Positions 10,066 through 19,326 of a stretch of 62,240 bases of DNA are shown here, piece by piece. This DNA is from Clostridia bacterium (lineage in GTDB: Bacteria; Bacillota; Clostridia; Christensenellales; CAG-314). The first letter of the stretch is position 1; every line of letters begins with the position of its first letter. The translations under genes and the position numbers were made by a program. The stretch covers positions 214,250 through 276,489 of the forward strand of contig JAQVWG010000002.1 in the NCBI GenBank assembly GCA_028698585.1, in the 5' to 3' direction. A model generated the notes under the pieces. That model searched no databases. It had not been told where the DNA came from and saw only the letters and a program-made list of their open reading frames with translations.

Positions 10066-10474
10066 GGACAACAGATAAGTCACATGATAGCCAATCACCA
10101 GCGCTTATATAACGAGCAAATAACAGCGCCGATAAACAGAGTTACATCCTATAAGCCACAGCAGATGTATCATACGCATTTGACCTGATTTATTGCACCT
10201 GATATGAGCATACATTGTTAACTATAAATACACAGCGTGCGTACATAGTATCTGAGTGTGCGACATATCTACCATGATTACATCGTTAGTTGCTATAGAA
10301 CAGAGTATAAACGATTATACGCTTGTGTACCCTATGTAACAGACAGCGTTTATGCGGATATAACGTCTAGGTAGACTACAGCATTAGTTACCATAATCTG
10401 GATTACTACTGTTATACGCATGTGCGGTGCATTTACATTAACTACATCAATAATACTATTAAGAGGATACAGAC
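10066..10474. other. Intergenic stretch before hisS; no T-box found
   Basis: 409 bases without an open frame. Firmicute hisS genes often carry a T-box leader, so I looked for the TGGNACCGCG antiterminator signature and a terminator with U-tract. Neither is present. The only clear element is AAGAGG just upstream of the hisS start. Confidence 0.6.
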
Positions 10475-11692
10475 ATGATTAACAAGACACCACCCAAGGG
10501 TATGAGAGATTTTTTGCCTAACGAAGTGCAATTCCGCAGTCAACTACTGGACACCATTAAGTCTGTCTACGAGAGGTACGGATTCTTACAGATAGAGACT
10601 CCGTGCGTTGAGGACCTATCCTTACTACTGAGCAAACAGGGTGGAGATAACGAGAAACTTATCTATAAGATACTCAAGCGCGGGGAAAAACTAGAGAGAG
10701 CTGAGGGAGAGTTGGCCGACTTAGGATTAAGATTCGACTTGACTCTGCCACTAGCTAGATACTACGCCAACAACATTGGTGAGTTACCGCCCGTTGTTAA
10801 GGCTATGCACTTGGGCAACGTATTCCGTGCCGAGCGCAACCAGAGAGGTAGATTTCGCCAACTGTATCAATGCGACATAGACATAATTAATGAGCCTAGC
10901 ATACTGGCAGAGGTGGAGTTACTAAACGCAACTAGAAGTGCGCTGACGGCTGTTGGACTAGGAAACTGTACAATCAAGATAAACGACCGTAGAATACTCA
11001 AATCACTGGTTGACTACTGCGGATTCTTGCCACAATCTCAGGTAAAAGTGTTCATTACGCTAGACAAACTTGACAAAATAGGCATACAGGCGGTTAAGGA
11101 TGAGTTGCTAGTTGATAACAGCATAGACGCTGTTAATAAACTGACGAGTACGCTAGACGTTATCATCAATAGTCAAGACAGTCTGAATCAATGTAAACTA
11201 CTATTACAAGGGATGTGCGATGAGGCATTCGACAGCATACAATCGATAATTGACGCTACTGGCACGGTATTCGATATCACCCTAGTGCGAGGTATGAATT
11301 ATTATACAGGCACTATTTTCGAGGCATATACTGCTGAGGAGTCATTCGCTATAGCTGGCGGTGGCAGATACGACTGCTTGATAGAGAAGATAAGTGGCGT
11401 ACACACATGTGCATGTGGGTTCTCAATAGGATTCGAGAGGATTGCAATGATTCTGCAGGAAAAATCACCCTTGCAACCCGAACAAATGTCTGCAATCATA
11501 GTTGATAGACAAGACCTGGATAATCTAACCAATATAATGCAGTTGGCAAGCGAATGTAGGCGTAGACAACCGTGCAGTATATTTTCCCGCAACAAGAATG
11601 TTGGGTATCAAATACAGAGTCTAAGGAAAGCAGGATATACGACCATATATTTTTATGACAGACAGGGATACTTGCGAGATAGCGAGAAGTAA
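10475..11692 (+). CDS. hisS: Histidyl-tRNA synthetase (HisRS-like), short C-terminal domain
   Basis: A 405-residue class II synthetase core. It shows KGMRDFLP at the start, RFDLTLPLARYYA, motif 2 as FRAERNQRGRFRQLYQCDIDII, the HisRS-specific LVRGMNYYTGTIFEAY and AGGGRYD, and motif 3 as GFSIGFERI. Motif 2 with QCDIDII resembles the archaeal/eukaryal-type HisRS more than E. coli HisS. The C-terminal anticodon-binding domain (from about 335) is shorter than usual, which accounts for the 405 instead of about 420 or more residues. The regulator HisZ is a paralogue of the same fold, but it normally loses the histidine-binding motifs that are intact here, and no hisG is nearby. It leads an operon with a dehydrogenase and a hydrolase. 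Confidence 0.82.
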   Translation: MINKTPPKGMRDFLPNEVQFRSQLLDTIKSVYERYGFLQIETPCVEDLSLLLSKQGGDNEKLIYKILKRGEKLERAEGELADLGLRFDLTLPLARYYANNIGELPPVVKAMHLGNVFRAERNQRGRFRQLYQCDIDIINEPSILAEVELLNATRSALTAVGLGNCTIKINDRRILKSLVDYCGFLPQSQVKVFITLDKLDKIGIQAVKDELLVDNSIDAVNKLTSTLDVIINSQDSLNQCKLLLQGMCDEAFDSIQSIIDATGTVFDITLVRGMNYYTGTIFEAYTAEESFAIAGGGRYDCLIEKISGVHTCACGFSIGFERIAMILQEKSPLQPEQMSAIIVDRQDLDNLTNIMQLASECRRRQPCSIFSRNKNVGYQIQSLRKAGYTTIYFYDRQGYLRDSEK

Positions 11693-11766
11693 ACGCATAA
11701 GTATACATGTCAATACGGGTAGCAGTTATAAACACCAACTTGATTAATTATGAGAGGGCTAACAAA

Positions 11767-12498
11767 GTGTCCAGTAAGACAGTATTGATTACAGGTGGAG
11801 CAACAGGCATAGGTAGGGCAATTGCACAGCGATTCGCCGACAATGGTTATTCCGTTGCATTAACATATCATACTAGTCAACTACATGCGCAAAAGTTGGT
11901 TGAGCAGTTACGGAATAAAGGTGTAGATGCCTGCTGTTATCAACTGGACGTGAGCGATTACCTAAATACCGTCAAGGTGACAACTGAGGTTATTAACAGA
12001 TTCAAACACATAGATTGTCTTATCTGCAACAGTGGTATTGCCTGCGTCAATATGCTGTCTAGTACAACTATGAGTCAATACGACAGTGTAATGGATGTCA
12101 ATATGAGGGGAGTATATAACTGCTGTAAGGCAGTCACGCCATATATGGTCGACAGGGGTAGTGGCAGTATAGTCAATATTTCGTCGGTACTGGGGCTAGA
12201 CGGATGTAGTTGTGAGAGTGTGTACTCTGCTAGTAAGGGTGCTGTGATTGCTTTTTCGCTCTCACTTGCTAAGGAGTTAGGCGCAAGCAATATCAGGGTA
12301 AACTGTGTTTGCCCAGGCGTAATAGACACTGCAATGAACGGTAATCTGACCGTTCAAGAGAGAGACGATTTATCAAAGTGCACATTGCTAGGTAGATTCG
12401 GTACCGTTAATGAGGTCGCAGACACTGTGTTGTTTACGGCAGAGGCAAGTTATGTAACGGGAACTACTATATCGGTTGACGGTGGATTGTCTATATAG
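11767..12498 (+). CDS. Short-chain dehydrogenase/reductase (FabG-like)
   Basis: A classical SDR with Rossmann motif TGGATGIG (residues 9-16), NSGIA, the active-site Ser in ISSVLG, YSASK (Tyr-x-x-x-Lys) and the C-terminal TGTTISVDGG typical of 3-oxoacyl-ACP reductases. I place the start at GTG 11767 (MSSKTVLITGG), preceded by GAGAGG. An upstream in-frame ATG at 11707 would add 20 residues before the first beta strand that family members lack. It lies 74 bases after hisS. It could reduce 3-oxoacyl-ACP or another ketone or sugar, and no other fatty-acid genes are close. Confidence 0.85.
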   Translation: MSSKTVLITGGATGIGRAIAQRFADNGYSVALTYHTSQLHAQKLVEQLRNKGVDACCYQLDVSDYLNTVKVTTEVINRFKHIDCLICNSGIACVNMLSSTTMSQYDSVMDVNMRGVYNCCKAVTPYMVDRGSGSIVNISSVLGLDGCSCESVYSASKGAVIAFSLSLAKELGASNIRVNCVCPGVIDTAMNGNLTVQERDDLSKCTLLGRFGTVNEVADTVLFTAEASYVTGTTISVDGGLSI

Positions 12499-12532
12499 GA
12501 CTGTAATACTAAGGAGAAATAATAGATACATA

Positions 12533-13660
12533 ATGATACAATGGTTAGCTGATAACTGGTATTATATAGTGATAGGTGTTGCCGTTGTCGTGGCGGTGAT
12601 TGTGGTTGTGGAGTACTTAATCGCACGCAGACTAACGTCTAGACTTCTCAAACCACGCAAGATTACTAAAGAGCAAGCAATTATGCGCCTACAGAATGAT
12701 TTCGGCGTGGATTACTCAGCATATAACGATTACACTAAAGAGATGTTTACATATATCAGCGACGGCGTGGCTATTAAGGGGGAGTTTATATATAATGACG
12801 TGCCCACTAAACGCTGGGTTATACTGTCGCATGGCTACACATCGTGCAGATTAGAGTTAATTAGATACGTTTATTTATACTACAACCTAGGTTATAACTG
12901 TATGATATATGACCAGAGATATTTTGGCCATAGTCAAGGGGAGTTCTGCACGTTAGGTTACTTTGAGTGTAAAGATTTACTCAATCTCATTAACTATCTA
13001 TACCAAAGACAAGGTCAAGATATAACTGTCGGCCTGCACGGAGAGTCCATGGGTGCAGCATGCGTGCTATCAGCATTGGAGTATACTGACAGGGTTCAGT
13101 TCGCAGTTGCTGACTGTGCGTTCTCTGACACCAACAGGCTGTATAAGCAATTATTGCGCAAGATATTGCACGTGCCAGTTGGCTTAATATCTATGTTCTG
13201 CCAAATTATCACTAAGTCTATATGTGGATACACTTTTGACAAAGTCAGCCCTATAAGAGCAGTTGCCAAGAGCAATGTGCCTATACTGTTCTTCCACGGT
13301 ACTCAAGATAGATTAATAGACTGTTCGCACAGCGTACAGATGTTCGATATATGCAATAATCCAATCTCTCGAATAGTGTTAGTGCCAGAGGCTGACCACG
13401 CATGTAGTCTGCATGTTGACCCTTACGGATACAATAAGGCATTGACCATGTTTCTAGACTCTGTTGTAGAGCAAGAGAATGAATGTCTTGTCAAGGCCGA
13501 ACAGGGCGACAGTCAAGCGTTAATAGATGATAACTGTATGATTGACCAGCAAGCACGGGAACAGGAGGAAATGCTACGCAGTGTAAAGGCGCAGATACAA
13601 CGGCAGATGAACAGCGTAAAAGCATCAACGGATGACCAGTATCAAGATGACGAAAAGTAA
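12533..13660 (+). CDS. Membrane-anchored alpha/beta hydrolase
   Basis: A 375-residue serine hydrolase with one N-terminal membrane segment (about residues 11-28, rich in Val/Ile/Ala) and a catalytic domain facing out of or along the membrane. Motifs are VILSHGYTS (oxyanion hole), HGESMGA (GxSxG nucleophile), FFHGTQDRLID (acid) and EADHACS (His). This arrangement resembles the YqkD-type hydrolases of Firmicutes. The tail from about residue 320 is hydrophilic, rich in Gln/Glu and probably coiled coil. The start ATG 12533 follows AAGGAG at 12511-12516, a longer spacing than normal. It is the last gene before a strong terminator. The substrate is unknown. Confidence 0.82.
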   Translation: MIQWLADNWYYIVIGVAVVVAVIVVVEYLIARRLTSRLLKPRKITKEQAIMRLQNDFGVDYSAYNDYTKEMFTYISDGVAIKGEFIYNDVPTKRWVILSHGYTSCRLELIRYVYLYYNLGYNCMIYDQRYFGHSQGEFCTLGYFECKDLLNLINYLYQRQGQDITVGLHGESMGAACVLSALEYTDRVQFAVADCAFSDTNRLYKQLLRKILHVPVGLISMFCQIITKSICGYTFDKVSPIRAVAKSNVPILFFHGTQDRLIDCSHSVQMFDICNNPISRIVLVPEADHACSLHVDPYGYNKALTMFLDSVVEQENECLVKAEQGDSQALIDDNCMIDQQAREQEEMLRSVKAQIQRQMNSVKASTDDQYQDDEK

Positions 13661-13681
13661 CTGATAAGTGAAATATAGTTT

Positions 13682-13712
13682 ACGGGAAAGTATAATACTT
13701 TCCCGTTTTTTT
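13682..13712 (+). terminator. Rho-independent terminator after the hisS operon
   Basis: A perfect 11-bp stem (ACGGGAAAGTA / TACTTTCCCGT) with a TAA loop, followed by a run of T residues. Confidence 0.95.
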
Positions 13713-14187
13713 GTACTTAATAGTTGACAATCTAGAATAACTGGGTGCGTTCATCATCACATAACTAAATAGTTAATCATTAGTAATCAACGTTACATTA
13801 ATTCAGTTGCGACACTATGCTTGCGCAGTTGATAGAAATAATTATACACACTATCAATCACAATAATGGTGCAGTCTACTATGCAGTTTAGTCGCAATAG
13901 TTCATAATATATCTATTAAACAATTATTTGTGCTGTCAAGATTCGCAGTAACATAAGCAACGGCTAGGTTTTAACATTAAATACAAGGGTTTAATGCAAC
14001 TGCATTTGGCAATTTAATATAGTTTATTCTAGAGTGCTTATCACCGCAGTTGATAGTTATGCAGTAACATAAGCAACGGTCTGATATGAGCAGTATGCAC
14101 AACTAGAACTAGCGATAATAATGACAACCTAGTATAGCTAGGTAATACTCCTAGCCAGTGCTGTCATTGAGTGTAAATACTGTGTTG
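13713..14187. repeat. Gene-free stretch with dispersed direct repeats
   Basis: No open frame. GCAGTAACATAAGCAACGG occurs perfectly at 13945-13963 and 14061-14079, and CGCAGTTGATAG at 13824-13835 and 14045-14056. The order of the two short repeats differs between the pairs, so this is not a simple tandem unit. Confidence 0.7.
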
Positions 14188-14403
14188 CCTGTAGCTGTGC
14201 TTATTTACTCGGTGTATCAGGTATCGGTATTGCCTCCATCTCATAGTGATCCTAGCTAATGCAGACATTGTGAGTGTATTTATTTATTGCCTATAACTGT
14301 GCCTATTTACTCTGCGCATTTGGTGTCTGTACTGCCCCACCTCATAGTGATCCTAGCTAATGCAGTCATTGTGAGTGTATTTATTTATTGCCTGTAACTG
14401 TGC
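14188..14403 (-). repeat. Two extra tandem copies of the GH36 gene tail (~101-bp unit)
   Basis: Units start at about 14188 and 14290, and the gene itself supplies the third at 14391. Each copy restates the last coding bases of the alpha-galactosidase, including the sense of EAIPIPDTPSK-stop. The farthest copy (14188) is nearly identical to the gene over about 60 bp, while the middle one is more diverged. The part outside the gene (tagctaatgcag, cattgtgagtg) is shared by the two extra copies. Confidence 0.85.
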
Positions 14404-16731
14404 TTATTTACTCGGTGTATCAGGTATCGGTATTGCCTCCACCTCATATAGTCGTGATCCGTAATCCATCATAATGCGTACCTGTTCATTCCAACCTGTG
14501 CTCGCAAACTGCTGGTACAGTTTAATACCTGCATTACACAATAAATCTCCGTATGCCGTGTACACTTCCCTCTCGGTATCTATAGAGTAGCCATTCTCAA
14601 TAATTTTACTAAATATCAACGTTTTGGCCAGATGAGGCATAGCAACCTCTATTAAATCGCCGAACTGTTTAGCAGGAAAAGCCTGTTCTCTAGTGCTAAC
14701 ACGATACAGTGTGTCGTAATTTAGTGCCCTGAACTGTAAAATGTCGGTGGGTGGGGAAGTGGGGGCTTGTCCGTTATACAGTCCGACAATAGCATTCTGC
14801 CGATTCTTATCAACGATTATCCAACTACACTGATTGTCATAGAAAATACTCTTCTGTTGATAATACGTGCCGTATTGTATGGTGTTACGCCATTTCTTAT
14901 AGAACTCCACCTGCTTACCAATACTCTTGAGTTCGTTATTATTGAGTTTATCTAGGTCCAACTCATATCCCAGTACACCCACGCATGCAGTGTTGAATCT
15001 GTTATCAATTGTACTTGAGCGCAACGTCTGGTGGTTAGGGCTAGCGGACACGTGTGCACCTATACTACTACTGGGGTAGCATGTTAGCGTGCCCTCCTGA
15101 ATCTTAACTCTGTCGCAACTGTCGGTGTTGTCCGAGCACCAGAACTGTGGAAAATAGCATAGCATGCCCATATCTACACGACATCCGCCACTGGCGCAAC
15201 TCTCGAACAATATGTGGGGGAATTGCTTGGTTAGTTTATTTAATATCTCGTATAACCCTAAATAATATCTATGAAAAAACTCTCCTTGTTCTGCTAGATT
15301 GGGTGCATAGAAGTCACTAAATGGTCTATTAAAGTCCCACTTAATATACTTAATGTTGGCACTAGACAGTATGTCGGTCAATCTGTCTAGTAGATATTGT
15401 CGTACTTCAGGATTGGTTAGATTGAGTAGTAATTGATTGCGACTCAATGAGTAGTCATAGTCAGGGTGTCTAATTGCCCACTCAGGATGTGCTCTATATA
15501 GGTCGCTGTCTGGATTGACCATCTCCGGCTCCACCCACAGGCCGAAATCCAGTCCTATATCATTGATTTTGTTACACAGTCCGTCCAGTCCTTGAGGCAA
15601 CTTGGACTTATTGACATACCAATCGCCCAGTCCCCTTGTGTCCTGAGTGCGTTTGCCGAACCAGCCGTCGTCAAGCACGAATAGTTCTATGCCCAGCGAC
15701 TTGGCTTTTTTGGCTAGATTGAGCAGTTTAGTCTGATTAAAATTGAAATACGTTGCCTCCCAGTTATTAATGAGAATAGGGCGTGGTTTATTAGCCCACA
15801 GTCCTCTCACAATGTGGTTGTTAATAAATGAGTGATATTGCCTAGTTAGTCCGTTAGTCCCCTCGTTACTATAGCAGATGGTGGTCTCAGGTGAATAGAA
15901 CGTCTGCCCACAGTCCAGTTGCCAGCAGAAATTGAATGGGTTAATCCCTTGAATAACTCTAGTTTTGCCGTGGACTGTAACCTCAGCTGTTAGGCAGTGG
16001 TTACCAGAATATATTATATTCATACCGTAACACTCGCCGTTATCCATTGAACAGTTAGGGCGCTTAAGTACTACATAGGGATTATGGGTTGCCGAAGAAG
16101 AATTACACTTACTGTCTATGGTAGTGATACCGACACTCAGTTGCCTGTTGTTAATATATCTTTCTCTTGCCCAAGCGCCGTCAAGCGATTGCATAGTAAA
16201 ATCAGCATAAGGCAAGTCCAGTTGATTGCTGGCTAGTTTGAGTATAGATACCGACTGATTGCCGTTATTGCATAGGCTAGTTGACTTGACTATAATGTCG
16301 CTGTTAATATATGTCGTGTAGTAAAGAGTCAGCACCAGTCCGCTAGGCTTGTCTATTAAGTCTATGGCTAGGGTAGAAGATTTACCATGGCTGTATGGTA
16401 ATCCCTCGGGTGCAAAATCATCTATATATCTGTGCGATTGATAGATAAAGTCGCAGACTATACCGTTGCTTTTCTTAACAACTATGGAAGGTTCGTGATA
16501 ATCCCCTTTACCTGAATAAGAGTATTCTGTGCAGATATTATCCAGTATTAGTGTGCTGTAAGTTGGGGAGTACGCTAGGCTGTGTCCATAGCCTGTACCT
16601 AGTTTTTCCTTTAATGGCTCAGTGTTAGGTAAATTGGCTATCTTGCGCCCATAATACAAGTGTTCAAGGTGCCCACTTGCCATAACTTCGAATATATAGG
16701 ATGTGTTGACGGTGTCTAACTTAAAAATCAT
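14404..16731 (-). CDS. Alpha-galactosidase, glycoside hydrolase family 36
   Basis: A 775-residue cytoplasmic enzyme that removes alpha-1,6-galactose from melibiose, raffinose or stachyose. The N-terminal beta-supersandwich is followed by the barrel with NNWEATYFNF (323-332), FVLDDGWFG, FGLWVEPEM, the nucleophile Asp466 in IKWDFNR and the WCSDNTD loop (531-537) that supplies the acid/base, then CASGGCRVD. Size and motifs match the Gram-positive group of GH36. The start is backed by AGGAGG seven bases upstream. It is the last gene of a minus-strand cluster with galactokinase and a mutarotase-like protein, fitting uptake, hydrolysis and Leloir entry of galactose. Its 3' end is repeated twice downstream. 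Confidence 0.95.
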   Translation of the reverse strand: MIFKLDTVNTSYIFEVMASGHLEHLYYGRKIANLPNTEPLKEKLGTGYGHSLAYSPTYSTLILDNICTEYSYSGKGDYHEPSIVVKKSNGIVCDFIYQSHRYIDDFAPEGLPYSHGKSSTLAIDLIDKPSGLVLTLYYTTYINSDIIVKSTSLCNNGNQSVSILKLASNQLDLPYADFTMQSLDGAWARERYINNRQLSVGITTIDSKCNSSSATHNPYVVLKRPNCSMDNGECYGMNIIYSGNHCLTAEVTVHGKTRVIQGINPFNFCWQLDCGQTFYSPETTICYSNEGTNGLTRQYHSFINNHIVRGLWANKPRPILINNWEATYFNFNQTKLLNLAKKAKSLGIELFVLDDGWFGKRTQDTRGLGDWYVNKSKLPQGLDGLCNKINDIGLDFGLWVEPEMVNPDSDLYRAHPEWAIRHPDYDYSLSRNQLLLNLTNPEVRQYLLDRLTDILSSANIKYIKWDFNRPFSDFYAPNLAEQGEFFHRYYLGLYEILNKLTKQFPHILFESCASGGCRVDMGMLCYFPQFWCSDNTDSCDRVKIQEGTLTCYPSSSIGAHVSASPNHQTLRSSTIDNRFNTACVGVLGYELDLDKLNNNELKSIGKQVEFYKKWRNTIQYGTYYQQKSIFYDNQCSWIIVDKNRQNAIVGLYNGQAPTSPPTDILQFRALNYDTLYRVSTREQAFPAKQFGDLIEVAMPHLAKTLIFSKIIENGYSIDTEREVYTAYGDLLCNAGIKLYQQFASTGWNEQVRIMMDYGSRLYEVEAIPIPDTPSK

Positions 16732-16817
16732 TTAACTACCTCCTCATGTCTTGTCGAATGCACCGTGTATAACCTAATTAGCATTGCGACAACTTAGATA
16801 GTGTTAATTGTTCATAT

Positions 16818-16860
16818 AGTCTTGATTTAATGTCTGTTGTATGCTGTATCAGTCTTGATT
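16818..16860 (+). promoter_or_regulatory. Direct repeat AGTCTTGATT upstream of GH36, possible operator
   Basis: The 10-mer occurs at 16818-16827 and 16851-16860, 33 bp apart (about three helical turns), some 90-130 bases upstream of the GH36 start. No strong -35/-10 pair was recognised nearby. Confidence 0.3.
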
Positions 16861-17000
16861 GACTGTATATTGTGAGTTGTATATTGTCATAATTGACAGT
16901 CCGTTGTATGGCAGATAAGGCTGTATAAGATAATATGTCTACTGATTGCTTTCGGCAGGCAATCGATTCATCTGTTTAATGCAAATAACGCTATTGCCTC

Positions 17001-17131
17001 TATCAAGCGAACAGTTTATCAATATCTACAACAGTAGTTCCCCGTTGCCTAAACTGGATGTCTATTATATTATCTTGCCCGTATATAGGTGCAAAGTGCT
17101 GTTTAATTCTCTCAGTATTATCGCAGAACAT
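17001..17131 (-). repeat. Extra copy of the galactokinase gene tail (~131 bp)
   Basis: Bases 17001-17131 repeat 17144-17274, the last roughly 43 codons of galK plus its stop, with only about four mismatches. The copy has no start and cannot encode a protein by itself. It lies between galK and the GH36 gene. Confidence 0.92.
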
Positions 17132-17145
17132 ATAACTGCTCTGTA

Positions 17146-18360
17146 TCAACCGAACAGTTTATCAATATCTACAACAGTAGTTCCCCGTTGCCTAAACTGG
17201 ATGTCTATTATATTATCTTGCCCGTATATAGGTGCAAAGTGCTGTTTAATTCTCTCAGGATTGTCGCTGAACACTAGTACGCCTCCTCTGAACCCGCCAC
17301 CGTGCACCCTTATGGCACACTTACTGTCAACGCTAAGAACACTATCAATGATGTCGCATATAGGTGAGTTGGTTTCGTTAGGTAAACTGCAGTTACCGAG
17401 TAAATATCTACTGCTCTCGCCACTACTATTGATTGCGCTGTAAAACGAGTCATAATCACCGTGACTGAGCGCATAGAATCCTTCGTCTACTCTGTCGTTC
17501 TCGGTATAGAAGTGTTGCGCTCTGTCTAGTGCCTGCGTGTGGATATGGGTAGCATAATATTGTTGGAACAGTATCCTGTCTGCATTGATTAATATGTCTG
17601 CGCCAAACATACTTGCCACACTTCGCATGTCATGACCTATCTGTGCGTATAGATTAGTTAGATTGGAGTGGTCATCTCTAGTTCTAATTATGAGTGCGCT
17701 CCTGTTGGGTAAAGTTTGACAGGCAGTTGCTTTGATATTATGACTGTTAGCAAAGTCCACGTAGGTTATACCACCGCAGGCTATGCCGAATTGGTCTAAC
17801 AGTCCACAAGGTTTATTAAAGTGTACGTTCTCTGCATACTGTGACATTACAGCACAGTCACTTGCTCTAATAGTGTTGCCATTATATAGGTAGTTAAGTA
17901 TAGTACATACAAGCAGTTCGAATGCTGCCGAACTAGACAGTCCACTTCCATAGGGAATGTTGCTGGATGTGGTAGCGTTAAACCCACCTATTCTGTATCC
18001 GTTAAGCGTTAATGCGTGGCATACACCTCGCACCAGTGATGTGGTAGTGCCATACTCTGTCCTGTCAACGGATAGATTAGTTAGGTCTATTTCCACAATA
18101 CCTAAGTCGGTGTGCATGCATATTATGTTGTCCTGTCTTATATTAGCACATGCTATAATGTCTAGGTTAATTGTACCGACAAGTACCCTTCCACCGTTAT
18201 GGTCGGTGTGATTGCCCAATAGTTCGCACCTGCCACTTGAGGAAAAATACGCTGTATTGTCCACGCCGAAATTATCACTGTGGCTACTGCGTAGTGCTTG
18301 ATAGCGTGAATAAGTCTGCGTTATATTAAGGTTAGCATATAGTGAGTTATAGTAATTCAT
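17146..18360 (-). CDS. galK: Galactokinase
   Basis: A 404-residue GHMP kinase that phosphorylates galactose at C1, the entry to the Leloir pathway. The signatures are GRCELLGNHTDHNGG (43-57, with the clostridial Asn-His in place of Glu-His), the ATP loop IPYGSGLSSSAAFE and the C-terminal VHGGGFRGGVLVF. The start ATG is one base after the stop of the upstream mutarotase-like gene, so translation is coupled and no separate ribosome site is obvious. No galT or galE is in the window. The last part of the gene is duplicated downstream. Confidence 0.95.
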   Translation of the reverse strand: MNYYNSLYANLNITQTYSRYQALRSSHSDNFGVDNTAYFSSSGRCELLGNHTDHNGGRVLVGTINLDIIACANIRQDNIICMHTDLGIVEIDLTNLSVDRTEYGTTTSLVRGVCHALTLNGYRIGGFNATTSSNIPYGSGLSSSAAFELLVCTILNYLYNGNTIRASDCAVMSQYAENVHFNKPCGLLDQFGIACGGITYVDFANSHNIKATACQTLPNRSALIIRTRDDHSNLTNLYAQIGHDMRSVASMFGADILINADRILFQQYYATHIHTQALDRAQHFYTENDRVDEGFYALSHGDYDSFYSAINSSGESSRYLLGNCSLPNETNSPICDIIDSVLSVDSKCAIRVHGGGFRGGVLVFSDNPERIKQHFAPIYGQDNIIDIQFRQRGTTVVDIDKLFG

Positions 18361-18361
18361 A

Positions 18362-19186
18362 TTATTTACGTGTAAATGTCCAATGCTCTATGTAAGACTT
18401 CTGTTCGAATGGATACAGTGTATATAGTGGTGACACGCTCTCTATTTCCATAACATTCTCATCTGTATAACACTCGATGTTACATTGCATATCAGGATAC
18501 TCGCCCTGCTCCACCTTAAATGATTTTTTCATAATAACATCATAGTTTTCGTACGCGATATAACCTGCGCTTGTAAACGTGCCTATCTTGAGTGGTTTGG
18601 CCTTATTAGCCTTAACTGCTATGCCGTCTAGTCGCATACTTATCCGATTATCTAGTATATTGCTGTAAGGCCAATAAACGATATTCCTGTTGGGCAGTAG
18701 CCCTTGTGTTGTGGTATCAAGAGGCAACACAACAGTGCCCGTAGACTTGAGTGCCGTTATCGCCCATAGAGCCAGTCTAACGTCGCTGTCGCTACAGTTG
18801 GTTATGGTGTGAGTCAACTTAACAGTGTTATGACCGGTAAACTCAATACGTATTGAGTAAACCATACTATCGGAACGATGATTATTGGTTACCACTAATT
18901 TCCTGTTGTCATAATGACATTCGCAAGGGTTGTTGTCGTCAACGTAGCAGGAATTATCCTCAGGACTCTTCCACAGCCTGTGACCACCCAGATTGAACCA
19001 CTTATTGCCATCATCTAGTGGTTTATAGTTGGCCATAACATCATCACAATAACAGATGTTATCACTACCGAATGCCGATATGTAGCTGATGCGCATACCG
19101 TACTGTGTGGTTATGCCTAGAGTAACGTCATTTTGACTGATGTATATCATATTGCCAAAACTACTGCTCTTAGTATCTATTTTCAT
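18362..19186 (-). CDS. Galactose-mutarotase-like protein (DUF4380 type)
   Basis: A protein of about 274 residues with the beta-rich aldose-1-epimerase-like fold. The recognisable motif is WFNLGGHRLWKSPE, characteristic of the DUF4380 group, with ITNCSDSDVRLALWAITALKSTG further on. It is most likely a sugar-binding or mutarotase-like enzyme acting on galactose for the kinase encoded one base downstream. ATG 19186 (MKIDTKSS) is preferred because GAGG lies ten bases upstream. ATG 19195 is in frame but touches that site. The assignment rests on the GGHRLW motif and on context, and the catalytic activity is not established. Confidence 0.7.
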   Translation of the reverse strand: MKIDTKSSSFGNMIYISQNDVTLGITTQYGMRISYISAFGSDNICYCDDVMANYKPLDDGNKWFNLGGHRLWKSPEDNSCYVDDNNPCECHYDNRKLVVTNNHRSDSMVYSIRIEFTGHNTVKLTHTITNCSDSDVRLALWAITALKSTGTVVLPLDTTTQGLLPNRNIVYWPYSNILDNRISMRLDGIAVKANKAKPLKIGTFTSAGYIAYENYDVIMKKSFKVEQGEYPDMQCNIECYTDENVMEIESVSPLYTLYPFEQKSYIEHWTFTRK

Positions 19187-19220
19187 TGACACCATTCCTC
19201 GCTAAAGTCAATATGTACAT

Positions 19221-19249
19221 ATTATAGCACAGCGTATACCTATTATCAA
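19221..19249 (-). promoter_or_regulatory. Promoter of the galactoside operon
   Basis: On the minus strand TTGATA (19249-19244), 17 bp, TATAAT (19226-19221) with an extended TG before the -10. The start codon lies 35 bases downstream. Confidence 0.8.
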
Positions 19250-19278
19250 CATTTTTTGACTTACATTGAATGCTGTAC

Positions 19279-19307
19279 TTGTTTTATGGTCAACATTGTG
19301 TTATCAT
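19279..19307 (+). promoter_or_regulatory. Probable promoter of the phosphodiesterase gene
   Basis: TTGTTT (19279-19284), 17 bp, TATCAT (19302-19307). The start codon at 19327 follows AAGG. Confidence 0.5.
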
Positions 19308-19326
19308 AATAGCTAAGGTATAAGGA

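Noticed and set aside
10066-10474. T-box leader before hisS
   Set aside because: No TGGNACCGCG antiterminator motif and no terminator hairpin with U-run in the gap.
10475-11692. HisZ (ATP phosphoribosyltransferase regulatory subunit)
   Set aside because: The HisRS histidine-binding and ATP motifs are intact and no hisG or other his genes are present.
16946-17443. 165-codon plus-strand open frame over the galK end
   Set aside because: It is antisense to galK and its tail copy; it arises from the duplicated sequence and has no ribosome site.
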